In this document: positions 13,401 through 22,797 of the stretch, piece by piece
Position numbering within the stretch: the stretch's first letter is position 1
Layout of the letters: every line of letters begins with the position of its first letter
Assembly (NCBI GenBank): GCA_008931825.1
Contig: QXVZ01022795.1
Span: 1-28,493 of the forward strand
Length of the DNA stretch: 28,493 nucleotides
Reading direction: 5' to 3'
Source of the DNA: Phallusia fumigata
Taxonomy: Eukaryota > Chordata > Ascidiacea > Phlebobranchia > Ascidiidae
The notes under the pieces: generated by a model
Database searches by the model: none
What the model was told of the DNA's origin: nothing
What the model saw: only the letters and a program-made list of their open reading frames with translations
Position numbers and translations under genes: made by a program

Positions 13401-14085
13401 CCAAAAAATGGACTGTACCAACTCTTTTGTACTTAAACAACAATACTTGTGACGCAACAATTACAAAGATTGTTGATGACAAGGAAAGGTTTTGAAACCA
13501 AAATTTGTAATTTAGATTTTAGAATGAGCATTTTTAACAAACGATAGTGTTATGCCATTCCTTAATACNTCAAATAATTACACTTTATACAACCTGAAAC
13601 ATAACTAACTTTAATGTTTTGTTTTTAGCATGTTTACCGCATATCCATGAACAAGAATTTTCGTCGCTTTTGACGGGTCGAAATACGAGTTAGTCAAGTT
13701 TTGGCTTTCTGGTTCGATTCGTTGGCCTTCTTGTGGGTTGGCTCGAGTGTATAAGTGGTATTTGGTCTGAATATTCTTTGGCGACATTGGAAGCGGCATC
13801 TTGGGTGAAAACGGTGGGAGTATACTGAAGCAACCCAGGTGCTGGTAGCAAACAGTCTGCTTATTTTCGTTTCCGACCGAGTGCTTATGTCTCAAACCTA
13901 AAAGAGGCAAACAATGTAGTGCTGTGGCAACAAATATTTTCTAGCAGTTCGCAACATGTTTCTTGCTTACCTGAGGTCTTTTCTGTGTGAAAAGCAATAG
14001 CTAAGTAGAACAAAAGTAACTTTACTGAAGTCTTGATTTGCGTCACGGAAGACGTGTCGAATTTGAGTAAGGTTCCACGTTTCAT
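7436..14085 (-). CDS. pancreatic-type triacylglycerol lipase with PLAT domain, secreted
   Basis: Ten exons, listed 5' to 3': 14085-13971, 13897-13638, 11716-11537, 11323-11080, 10636-10538, 8652-8528, 8438-8288, 8204-8078, 7980-7783, 7670-7436. Phases agree at every join and give 577 residues. The start is MKRG; a hydrophobic run VKLLLFYLAIAF suggests a signal sequence or anchor. CYQHLGCF is the family N-terminal motif, and HGYA is the oxyanion region. The nucleophile is Ser201 in GFSLGAHVAG, the acid Asp230 in GRITGLDPA, and the base His309 in MCDHLR, so the triad is intact. The Cys290-Cys307 lid loop holds 16 residues, shorter than the 23 of classical pancreatic lipase. A PLAT/LH2 domain spans about 390-505, followed by a hydrophilic Ser/Thr/Pro-rich tail of about 75 residues. 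Exons 1-2 also occur at 12239-12125 and 12051-11792, and part of exon 3 at 11501-11395, because of assembly duplication. Triglyceride, phospholipid or galactolipid specificity cannot be decided from sequence alone. Confidence 0.9.
10369..10399. promoter_or_regulatory. paired CRE-type palindromes TGACGTCA
   Basis: Two perfect TGACGTCA sites, at 10369-10376 and 10392-10399, lie 23 bp apart in the intron after lipase exon 5. This is the consensus for CREB/ATF-type bZIP factors (established). Function in this locus is inference. Further copies are at 4407, 6873, 9099, 9756 and 28081. Confidence 0.35.
11361..11643. repeat. 141 bp direct duplication flanking a single N
   Basis: 11361-11501 and 11503-11643 match over 141 bp with three substitutions (11377/11519, 11414/11556, 11449/11591). 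They abut a lone N at 11502. This is the pattern expected when two overlapping contig ends, possibly from different haplotypes, were placed side by side and not merged. Confidence 0.85.
11395..11501 (-). pseudogene. truncated duplicate of lipase exon 3 (assembly artefact)
   Basis: This encodes the end of exon 3, from VNWVVGAHVAYDN onward to the GTAAGC donor, and is cut by the N at 11502. It differs from the full exon (11716-11537) by a Tyr-to-Phe change (A11414 against T11556) and one silent change. It lacks the 5' half of the exon and its acceptor, so it cannot be a functional extra exon. Splicing it in would repeat part of the catalytic domain. Confidence 0.8.
11792..12239 (-). CDS. redundant copy of lipase exons 1-2 (assembly duplicate)
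   Basis: Exon 1 at 12239-12125 (ATG at 12239-12237) and exon 2 at 12051-11792 encode the same residues 1-125 as 14085-13638. They lie inside the 1,845 bp direct duplication that ends at the N at 13569. Either copy can head the gene model. This copy is physically contiguous with exon 3, while the other connects to the upstream unique DNA. I read the two as one genomic segment present twice in the assembly, not two promoters. Confidence 0.8.
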
Positions 14086-14130
14086 GGTGAGCGGCTGTTG
14101 ATTGGTTGTATTTTTTTGACACACAGTTAA

Positions 14131-14139
14131 AAATATAAA
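14131..14139 (-). promoter_or_regulatory. possible TATA-like element upstream of the lipase start
   Basis: The minus strand reads an AT-rich TTTATATTTTT about 46-52 nt upstream of the lipase ATG (14085). The duplicate lies at 12285-12293. This would give a very short 5' leader. The match is loose and may be coincidental. Confidence 0.25.
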
Positions 14140-14518
14140 TTCTGTGCTATGTTTGCACCTAAATTTGAATCTAAAAACAAACTGAATCTAAAGCAAATTC
14201 ACGTTGAGTGGTACAAAGCTAACAATAAAGTCAATTGTTGGCGACATAGCACTAGTAGTATGACACTGCTTAAAGGTAACTCGCGGTTAGCTGCTGATTT
14301 CCTCTGCCTGCAACCTACACGACTTGCCAACAATAATTTTATCTCTGTAATTACGTACGATACAAAACTTTACTAAAATCATACATTTGTTTGAAGACAA
14401 ACATTGTGGCCTAACCAGACAGCACATGTGGTAAAACATGCTCTATTTAACAGACAAATTGAGTTTAATTAAGATGACAGTAAACTAACAAAGCCGTTTA
14501 GAACCAACAACCTGTCCA

Positions 14519-14759
14519 TCATTTCTCTCCAACAACTTGAATACGCACATTTCCAGTCCAAGTCAAAACACGTCCGCACTGATCGGCACCACAGCCTCTC
14601 AACCGGCTTTTACGCTCTGATGACCTCGTAGTACGTTCTTCCAATTCCCGACACGGGGTCAGGCCATACGCAGCGAGCCAATCAGGAGGCTTTATTTCAA
14701 CTACGCCAGGTTCGTAGTGGAATGAAACGTTGCGCTTCGAATTGGTGGCCAAAAGCGAT
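14519..14759 (-). CDS. terminal exon of an unidentified gene
   Basis: After a possible acceptor (AAAATAG) the frame reads SLLATNSKRNVSFHYEPGVV, continues through IKPPDWLAAYGL and ends QVVGEK before TGA. The same exon appears at 12673-12913 in the duplicated segment. Composition looks coding: few low-complexity runs, and a Trp/Pro/Cys-containing conserved-looking stretch. I do not recognise the family. A second possible exon lies at about 15156-15034 (copy at 13310-13188), reading LEFTPGHSYVLWRG, but its exit phase does not fit this exon, so an intermediate exon would be needed. The stop codon is about 430 nt upstream of the lipase ATG on the same strand. Confidence 0.4.
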
Positions 14760-15414
14760 CTATTTTATGGATAGAAAAAGCAGTTTTATACCTTGTACAT
14801 ACATAATTTTGTTACAAACGACGTACACTAAGAGATTTTCAATTAAAAAAACCAGCCGTTTGCGCGAAACAATTAGCTTCAAAATTTATCGCTGTGTTTT
14901 AAGGATTATTGGGTTTAAACTTACTTTAGAAAACACATGGACACCTTGTTTTGTGTTACAAATCCACCTAACCGACAAGCTAACCTGTATCAGTAAATTT
15001 GTACAAAAACTGTGTGGTTCGTAAATATTTGACCTGAGGTAACCCCGCGCCAAAGCACGTATGAATGTCCTGGAGTAAACTCCAGTTGCTTGCGTTTTTC
15101 TCTGGTGCCTCTCCTGTTGTTTCTTTTTGTTTCGTTGCTGTGGTGACTAGAGTGACTGTCACAAACCTCGCCTGTGTTACCATATTGTTTCAAGTATATT
15201 TTCTATGAATGGGACACGCCTTTGGACCTTTTTAGCAGTACGATTACCAAAAAATGGACTGTACCAACTCTTTTGTACTTAAACAACAATACTTGTGACG
15301 CAACAATTACAAAGATTGTTGATGACAAGGAAAGGTTTTGAAACCAAAATTTGTAATTTAGATTTTAGAATGAGCATTTTTAACAAACGATAGTGTTATG
15401 CCATTCCTTAATAC

Positions 15415-16689
15415 AACTATACACACTCAAACTTTCTAAATTTCGTCCTTGCCATAGTACAACCCAACATTTATCAATTTTTAAAAATATTAAACGACAT
15501 GAACACAGACGTGTTCAAACATAAAAATTTAACTTATTACACATTTCTTCTTGAAGAAAATATGTGGAAAGCGACTGTTTCCATCCCGTTTTATACATTA
15601 GGACAAGTAAATGCGGAATTTTGTTTGTGCTTTGGTGAAATTGATCACTTAAATTCTGCTCCTTAGCGACATCCAACGGCGGTCGTTAGTTGACGCAAAA
15701 ATCGTTTTTGTGGTCCAATGCTCAAAATACGTAGCTAAGAAACGTAAGTACAACGTTCGTTCGCGAATTTAAAAACAAAGTAAATGTTTCTTAAATGACT
15801 TTAGTCAACGTATGTGTGAAAATCTTGTTTCAATTTTTTTTTCTAGTTTCAAGACGTTATAAATACGTAAAATTAAAACGTTTGGTTGATACTTATTTTA
15901 ACGAGAAGCTTTCGTTTTTTATAACTAACTGTGCTTCGTTAGATTTTTTCCGTAACAAATATCAACGGTCAAAATGTCAGGTCAATTTACAACGTACATA
16001 AAAAACGTCCAGCAAGGACGCATCGCAATCGTATGAATGATTGTTGAACAATTTCTCTGTCGATTTTTCTTTTTGGCTGCTTTTGTATTAAGTTGTTTAA
16101 ATAAGATTTGTCTTGTCGTATTTGAAGCCATGGTAGTTGTCACATGATATGTACTTTTACCGCTTCCAAAAACATTTTAACACTGTTCTGTGCAGGGTTG
16201 AAAAGGCAGTGACCGGGACGTTGCAAAAACGTTATGATCTGTAGTAAAAAACTTAGTTTCCAAAATAGTTTCTCTAGAAGGTTAAACAGGCAGTGCCGAA
16301 TACATGGTAAAAAACTTAGTTTGTAACGTTCTTTTTTTCAAAGCAAATCGAGAAAAAAGGAGTCCAACTTGACACATTTTTAGAACACTACCTAAAAACG
16401 TAAACGCAACTGAAAAAGTCCAAGAAAAACGTTGCATGAAAGTCTAATTGTTAGCTGGGCAACTGTGTAAACGACAAACAAGTGGATTACATGTAATGTC
16501 ACAGAACGGGGTTAAAACAGTAGGAAAAGAACACCAGAGATTTAAAACTAAGGTCATGAAGAAGCTGGTAAGATGGCGAAGCGACGAGTAGCAAAAGCAT
16601 AGCATACAAAAATCTGCAGCAACGTTTAAGTTGCCCGGCGATTTGCGAAAGCAATAGAGAACAAGAGTAGGAGATCGGCAGTCGTTTTG
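15415..16689. other. AT-rich stretch without a recognised gene
   Basis: No convincing exon was found. Around 16201-16330 there is a diverged two-unit direct repeat: GGCAGTG followed about 40-45 nt later by GTAAAAAACTTAGTTT occurs twice. It could be intergenic or an intron of the unidentified minus-strand gene. Confidence 0.4.
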
Positions 16690-17530
16690 AGTGCCAAACT
16701 TACTTATGGGCTGATGGAGAACGCTGTTAGACAAATAAACAATTGGTAAATGTGAAAAATGAGCGTCCGGAGAGAATATGTGGTAAATCACCGACGCAGG
16801 CATTGAACGGAGCAAGCTATATGTGAGATGAAACAGTGGACAAGTTTTGGCCCAGGACGGAATACAGCAGATGCGCGGAAGTGTCTGAGTAATGCCGGTA
16901 CAGATTTCCTTGCGACGCTATTTAACAACATTGTTTGCTCGAATATCATACAAGAGGAGTGGAAATGCAGCTTTTTGTTTCCAATCTTCAAGGGAATGGA
17001 TCGGAGTGTTCAGTACAGCTGCCCGACCACCAGCCCGCTGTTGTTTATGGCCATCATGGACTGCCAAACAAAACCCCAAATAAGAGAAAATGCTTGGGAT
17101 AGGATGTTTGCGGACAATGTGGTGTCTCGCGAACACGAGAAAGGAGAGGGAGAGATGGGGGTGGGCATTGGAAAAAGGAATAAATTTATGCAAAAAGAGA
17201 CGAATGCTTATGCACAAGTGACGAAACAGGGCTGGATACAATCAAGATGAAGATGATGTCTTGAATAAAAGATGTGCAATGTCATAGTGCGACCGATGCT
17301 GCTGCGTGTTCTGGAAATGGTTGTCATGACCAAAACACAGGAAAACATGGCAAGTGACAAAAATGATGATGCCGCGGTTCTCTTTTGGTGTCACAAGATC
17401 ATACAAGAGCAGAATTGGGCGTCGAACAATTAACATCAAAGCTACGGGATGCTAGATTGAGATAAATAGGTCATGTCTGCTAAAGCGGTGAAATATGGAA
17501 GCATATAAGAGTGGAAAAATAGTGTTTTGA
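16690..17530 (+). mobile_element. decayed non-LTR retrotransposon (LINE) fragment, RTE-like
   Basis: An open stretch (16828-17250, + strand) reads KCLSNAGTDFLATLFNNIV, then EEWKCSFLFPIFKG. This matches the conserved start of LINE reverse transcriptase, where the family pattern is roughly KCLG..G..FL..LFN...., EW..S..VPIFK. It then jumps to SPLLFMAIMDC and MFADN, which correspond to the later RT block around the catalytic (Y/F)ADD. The intervening RT palm region (about 150 residues) is missing. Further 3', a frame broken by stops reads KLRDARLR and IGHV, the usual C-terminal LRW.GHV motif. FADD has become FADN. With the internal deletion, stops and altered active site, the copy is dead. Clade assignment is tentative. 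Confidence 0.72.
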
Positions 17531-17559
17531 AGAAAACGGGGTGTAGAGTCTGCATCAAG

Positions 17560-18204
17560 TTTAACACCTTGATACGTCATTGTCACTTTACCACTATATA
17601 TTCACGTACGTTGTGACACATATTCTATTCCATTCCATTCCTTACTTGTCGTTTTCGCATTTCGATTCCATTGGAATCATTCCAACCCAATGGAATGCTT
17701 CCCTTCGCTCGGAATCGATAATACAAGACTCTCCGAAACGGTTCTTGCGTCGAGCTAGTCTCCAGACAGACAGCACCAAGGGTTGAGCGACAAAAGCAGA
17801 AGCGATCGGTAGTAACAAGCACGACGTCACGCCCCAAACCACGGATTCGACAAGGGTAAGGCCGAAAAGATGGCTTGGTAATATCCGGGAGTATTTGGGG
17901 CCCAACAATACCCTACTCACGCTAAAAAATCAATTTGCTGACATTTTAACTTTGCCTTTGGTTTAATTCTTTCGTTAATATGTAGTGTACGCGAAAAGCA
18001 ATAGAACGCGATAAAATATAATCGTGCACTACTGCCTTCCAACGCAAAGACAAGTTTTTTTTAACTAATCTGTGCGAGAAACGTATGTCTTCGATTAATG
18101 TCACAAAAGATATCGACGAAATGTACAGTAAAGTTTATGTAGCCTTTCTTGACAACTCTTCATGAACATTGCAACTTTACATCGGCACAAGCCACACTAA
18201 GTGT
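17560..18204. other. non-coding stretch with short inverted repeats
   Basis: No gene recognised. Near 17630-17700 the motif ATTCC/GGAAT recurs in both orientations, including the palindrome ATTCCATTGGAAT and a nearby CCAATGGAAT. This could be a small foldback or simple-repeat derivative. Confidence 0.3.
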
Positions 18205-19595
18205 TTAAAACCCTGATGTTTTAATTATTAGACTTTTTTGTTCAGCTGATATCCTGTCTGCAATAACAGAACTGTCATGGCCACACTCGCACACTGTATC
18301 ACCCGGAAAAATACTGGACAGCTTCTTTGCAATAGAGTCACAGTATATTTTTAAGATGAAGCCTTGTCAGTTTTAAGTTTCTTGGGGTATTTTTGTAGGC
18401 TAAAATGGTTGATCCTCTTAATGGCTTGATTGGTTTTTGAGTTAGTAGATTCTTGTCCAAGTTCTCTCTGGCAACACAAATCAATATGTGCAATTATTTT
18501 ATGACAGATGTTTGTTAACATATATTGTTCCCACCATATATTTGTCGTTGCAGGTTATACATTCTTCACAATAGGGCTGTTCTGCGCTACATAAAACTGC
18601 AAAAACACAAAGCTAATTTCATTTGAAAAAATTCTTCATGAAAAAAGGTATTAATTGACTAATTTATATGTAGCCAATTTATACATTTTTAATTCTTTTT
18701 TATGTATTTTACCGATTCCCTGACACTGGTTTGATCTGTGGATAATTTCGGCGGTCATCAGATTGTTCAAGTCCGTTTTTAAAACAATATGATCCTTGGT
18801 GAAATCTGTTCTGGTGTTTAATCCTTGGCACAGTTGAAATTTTTCAAATTCATCTGTGACAAAAAAGTATGGATTATTTGCACGATGCACATATTACGTG
18901 TTTTTATTAAGCATTAAAAATATTGAGAAACTAAAACAGTGTCACCCAAAGGTATATTTTAGATTGTTGGACTTTATAGTTTGCATTAATAGTGATCACA
19001 GTTGGTGCAACATCAGGGAGTTTTCCATCTGTAGTCTTTCACACAAAACCATTTGATTGGATTTTTAAAGAATATGTAGCTTAAATCGTATCACAAGAAT
19101 AAATTATTTACCTAATACAGATTAAAGGAGATGCAAAGTTTTTCAGGTACAGAGCGAAAGATGTACGGAACATAATGATTTAAAGGGTTATTTACCCAAA
19201 CTCAAATTGCTTATTAACATAAAATTGAAACTTTAAATAAAACCTGATGTAAATATCAATCTTAAACTCACATACCATGCGGAATGATGGCTTTCACCAT
19301 CTTGGCAATTTAAATCAAAAAATATATGTATTCAACTATTCAGTATTCACTAAATTGTATCCTTACACCTGAAACATTGTAGGTTAATTGTCAAATACCA
19401 TGAATATATTTTCAAAAAAGTAACGGATACAATTATTATTTGTGTAATTAAATAAAATTTGTTTGATTTTATAAAAATTTGATGATTTAACAAACTATCA
19501 CCCAATCTTCAAACTTACCTAGCAAGTACACTGCTGCAGATATGTGGCTAAACGAAGCAATGAATACACCACAAAAGCATGCACTACCAACTGAA
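18205..19595 (-). CDS. tentative downstream exons of the THAP-type gene
   Basis: Candidate minus-strand exons: 19595-19519 (CFCGVFIASFSHISAAVYLL), 19028-18946 (KLPDVAPTVITINANY), 18853-18713 (DEFEKFQLCQGLNTRTDF onward) and 18362-18205 (ending at TAA, with DTVCECGHDSSVIADRI). Each has a plausible AG acceptor, and all but the last a GT donor. Only 18853-18713 to 18362-18205 is phase-compatible as drawn, and the acceptor of the last is poor. The first resembles a degenerate SWIM zinc finger (CxC then SH, third cysteine lost). SWIM domains accompany THAP-like domains in some invertebrate proteins (family knowledge, weak here). Treat these as exon hints rather than a model. Confidence 0.3.
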
Positions 19596-19611
19596 CTGTC
19601 TCTTTGAGTTT

Positions 19612-19965
19612 TATTTGGACCAAGTAATTTACAATCTATGCAAGTTAACTACACTTCCTCTTATGAGACATATCCCTCATAGAAACTTTTTATTTGTGAT
19701 GCACACAAACATGAAAGGTTTATTCTTTCTGGACTAGCAGGACAACCAATTAGGGTTACGGGGTCAAGCAATACAATCTTCCATCTATTTAAGTTTCAAT
19801 TTACTGGGTTAAGTCATTCACAATCTATCCAAGTTAACTTAACATGCTCCTATGTAACATTACCCTCACAATAGCTTCTTATTTGTGGTACACACAAACA
19901 TGAACAAGTTTTATACTTTTAAGGCTAGCGGGATAACCACTGGGCGATGGGGTCATAAAAACAGA
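19612..19965. repeat. diverged tandem pair, period about 189 bp
   Basis: Two adjacent segments, beginning near 19612 and 19797, share an ordered set of motifs: CAATCTAT followed by CAAGTTAAC, then a CCCTCA block, then TTATTTGTG..CACACAAACATGAA, then GGGGTCA. Corresponding motifs are about 189 bp apart (CAATCTAT at 19632 and 19821). Divergence is substantial, so the duplication is old. They fall inside a proposed intron of the THAP-type gene. Confidence 0.65.
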
Positions 19966-20122
19966 TGGCACACTCAATGATCATATAATTCGGCTACAAA
20001 AGTTTCATCCAAATCCACCGAAAGATTTATGGCAAAAGTGCACAAACATGCGGCTGGGAGAGTAAAACACCATGTGACACTTTTGGGACCTATGTTTAAT
20101 AACGTTTGCATAAAAGACCTAC

Positions 20123-21373
20123 CAAGGACTACCGCAAGTTTGCTTGTTTTGGGATTAATGTAGGTAAACAGAGCAAGTCCAACCTTCCAACCTGAATACA
20201 CCACTTCAGAAATATTTGCCTCCTCATCAAACTTAATTCTAAAATTTGAAGAACTTCAAAATTTGTTAAGAGTTTCGTTGCGAATTTCTACTATACCTTA
20301 TAATGGGGACAGCAAATGTCCTTTTCTGAAACTCAAATACAATGCTTTCATTTTTTTTGTAAAAAATCCAGGAATCTGCACATTAAAAGTGGGGTTTTAC
20401 ACAAAAGAAAAACAGACTACAAAATTCTTAGCATGGCACACCTTTGCAACGGGCACTTAGCTTGGTTGCTGAGTTGGTCAATTGTTCTATATTGCTGTGT
20501 AAAATCTTCTTGGGTAAGTGATGGTGGGTTGCAGTAAGGGCTCTTTCATTTTTTTTCCACAGGACACTGTTTCTAGGTTTCGCAAAGGTGGGAATTGCAC
20601 CCACTTTCAGACTTTTTCTGGATCCTTTCCAGACAATATCTTCCGGTTTGAAGTGCTTTTCACATATTGCAACTCTAAAAGCAAATGTAGTGAAAAATCA
20701 ATATCTAAAGCACTGGCTCCCAACCTTAAATGCACTGTCACCACAAACCATTATAGTTGCACAAACAGCAGTTTCGGTTGGATAATTTTTTTATTTTTAG
20801 TGTCAAATAATAAAAGTGAAACTCAGAATGCAGTTTAATTTATTGCACAAGAAGTGCTTGCAGACCACCTGGTATGTTGCCATTTAATTTATTACACAAG
20901 AGGTGCTTGCAGACCACCTGCTATGTTGCCATGTACCACCAGTGAGACAACACTGAAGCAACAAACAAAATAAACAATACTTGATTGCAAAGAGATCACG
21001 CATCTTCCTTATTAGTGACGCAGACAAGCTGTTGTTTTAAAATCCTAATTAATAAAAACAATAACAATGCCAGATACTTGTAATAGTACAAATTAAAAAA
21101 AATCTGCCTTTGCTTGTGTGAAGGTAACACATCCTGTATTTTTTACATTTACGCAATTTAAACTTACGTTTCCTTGTGCAATAATTCCTTTATTCTGTCA
21201 CCCCTTGAAGAATCACGCAAACTTAGCAATGTTCGTGTTAGCTTTTCCCGATGAATTCTCACGTCCTCCGTTTTTGCAAACTCTGGCCGGAGGACTTTAA
21301 AAAATGCAACATTTTCCTTCGTTGTTTTATTTTTTTTAAACGAAGTATTGCAGTTCGGCATTGCACAATACAT
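20123..21373 (-). CDS. THAP-type (C2CH) zinc-finger protein, N-terminal four exons
   Basis: Exons 21373-21168, 20674-20442, 20375-20297 and 20238-20123 join in phase with good GT-AG borders. Exon 1 starts MYCAMPNC (Cys3, Cys8), then VAFFKVLRP. Exon 2 supplies VAICEKHFKPEDIV (Cys73, His76) and GAIPTF, equal to the THAP AVPTIF signature. C-x4-C, C-x2-H and the proline motif identify a THAP zinc finger, a DNA-binding domain also found in P-element-type transposases. The gap between the cysteine pairs, 64 residues, is longer than usual. Exons 3-4 encode IFYKKNESIVFEFQKR and VVYSGWKVGLALFTYI, which I cannot assign. ATG 21373 is chosen because THAP domains normally sit at the extreme N-terminus, but a frame open back to an acceptor near 21413 could extend it. 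Cellular gene or domesticated/decaying transposon cannot be decided here. Confidence 0.65.
20834..20931. repeat. two-unit tandem repeat, period 49 bp
   Basis: TTTAATTTATT(G/A)CACAAG followed by GTGCTTGCAGACCACCTG and TATGTTGCC occurs at 20834 and again at 20883 with only a few differences. The high identity suggests a recent slippage duplication within the intron between THAP exons 1 and 2. Confidence 0.85.
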
Positions 21374-21704
21374 ATCGGTTTCAATATGGTCCACTGCACT
21401 ACAGTCCTAAAAAACAAAAGCACTATCCATTTGATTGTCTTTAGATCTTCTACCATTAAAGTATGCAAATAACATAATTTGCAAACACTCGCACAAAAAT
21501 TTTTCAAACACTTCCATCAAGCGTGACAAAGGTTTTTATCAGGGCGTAACGAAATGATATTCATAGAAATCATTGAGTTGTTATTTTAGTTCATGGATCA
21601 TGTTCAATAATTATAATGTAAAAAACGACTACTCAAGGAAACCTAAAAGAAATTTTTCTGAATTGCAAAAAATCACAGCATACGGAATAAAAAACATTGA
21701 ATTT

Positions 21705-21900
21705 GACCGCTAAGAGTGGTTAGCGCGACGGCCATGTGCACACAAGGTTGTGGGTTCTAATTCCATCTCGGTCGCTTGTGTTTCCCTGAGCTAGAAAGTT
21801 AAGTGGCGTTGCTCCAACCCCAAGGAACCCCATGGGTTGACCAAAATTAAAGTCCCAAATTTCAAAAATCGAAAAAATCAAACAAAAAATACAACGACAT
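21705..21900 (+). mobile_element. tRNA-derived SINE
   Basis: The head at 21705-21773 folds like a degraded tRNA. GACCG (21705-21709) can pair with CGGTC (21769-21773). GTGGTTAGCGCGA resembles an A box, and GGGTTCTAATTCC forms a T arm with the loop TTCTAAT and serves as a B box. The remainder, to about 21900, is an unrelated body ending in an A-rich tail. The antisense frame gives DGIRTHN, a peptide often seen when tRNA-SINE heads are translated. A functional tRNA gene is unlikely because the D and anticodon arms are irregular. Confidence 0.65.
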
Positions 21901-22614
21901 AACGCTTCACTGAACATCACAATTAATACTTTACAAGCAGCTTACGTCATTGTTTTTTTCTCGGTTGAAATCCCAAAAAGTCGGTGCAACCCCAATTGTC
22001 ATAATTGCAGCATATATAATTTATTGTTGTTTAAACGCGTGTCTAGTGTATGAAACTGCACAATCAAGATCCCACAGAACTTTATCGCTTTACGGCAGTC
22101 TTTCTCAAAACTTTTTTGACGCGAGCGCGGCGCCTTTGGCAGCTTTGTTTTGACTTTTGATACTCTAGCGGTCAGAACTTAATGAAGACGCTTAATACCA
22201 AAGTTGTATTTATTGATACCAAAACAAACGCTATACAAAATGGAATTACTGTACGAAGCCCTGGGAAAGTTAGAACGACAACCAGTTTATGAGTTTGAGA
22301 TACACAGCCTTTAGAGATTAATACAAAGCTTTTCAAAGAAGTATGTACTGCAACCTGCAGGTACACACTCAATTGGATGAATTAGTAAATACTTCAGGTT
22401 CCCAGTCAACCTAGTAATACTAGTAACAACTGCACCTACATTGGAAAGCACCTCACCCCTGGTCTTCTCTAGTTTAAGTGTTGTTTATTACTTTTTTGTT
22501 ACTTCATGTGCTTATCCAACAACTTGAAAAGGTTCGAATTTAATTTGCAGAAATAAATGAGATACTTTTGACAAAAAAAACTGGAAAACCAAGGTTAACA
22601 GTTTCGAAGCAATT

Positions 22615-22797
22615 ATGGCAATGTGTGCCAATAGATTGTTAAGTTTGTGCATCATCTGCCTGATTGTGCTGTTTATTACCACAACACAAGCAGGTGAAAT
22701 TGACTTTTTTTTAAAATCACCGAAGATCTGCAACAAGGAATGTTCTGATGAAAATGTATGCAAATTGATTTACATGTGTATCAAATCCTCATACTAA
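22615..22797 (+). CDS. putative small secreted four-cysteine peptide
   Basis: A complete 60-residue frame starts with a strong signal-peptide-like segment (LLSLCIICLIVLFITTTQA), with probable cleavage after Ala26. The mature part has four cysteines at 39, 43, 49 and 55 (C-x3-C-x5-C-x5-C), suiting two disulfides. A T-rich acceptor-like TTAATTTGCAG ends at about 22551, 64 nt upstream of the ATG, and could be a 5' UTR intron or a spliced-leader site. GCAGGTGAAA at the end of the signal sequence could alternatively be a splice donor, making this a signal exon of a longer gene. I do not recognise a family, and its function is unknown. Confidence 0.4.
   Translation: MAMCANRLLSLCIICLIVLFITTTQAGEIDFFLKSPKICNKECSDENVCKLIYMCIKSSY

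Larger units (their letters stand above)
11724..15414. repeat. 1,845 bp direct duplication around a single N
   Basis: 11724-13568 is repeated at 13570-15414 (offset 1846), separated by the N at 13569. I saw only two differences: G12265 against T14111, and G12626 against A14472. Both the lipase 5' exons and the exon of the upstream gene are repeated. Near-identity and a repeat starting exactly at the N argue for an uncollapsed contig overlap. Confidence 0.9.

Noticed and set aside
11361..15414. CRISPR-like or biological tandem gene array
   Set aside because: The repeats are two long direct copies around assembly Ns, not short repeats with spacers and not diverged paralogues.
16444..16815. Minus-strand 123-codon Cys/Phe-rich frame
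   Set aside because: It is antisense to the upstream part of the LINE fragment, with no independent evidence.
17642..17920. Minus-strand 92-codon frame with a hydrophobic stretch
   Set aside because: It overlaps the ATTCC/GGAAT repeat area and has no splice or homology support.
21705..21773. Functional tRNA gene
   Set aside because: The D and anticodon arms do not fold cleanly, and the segment is followed by a SINE body.
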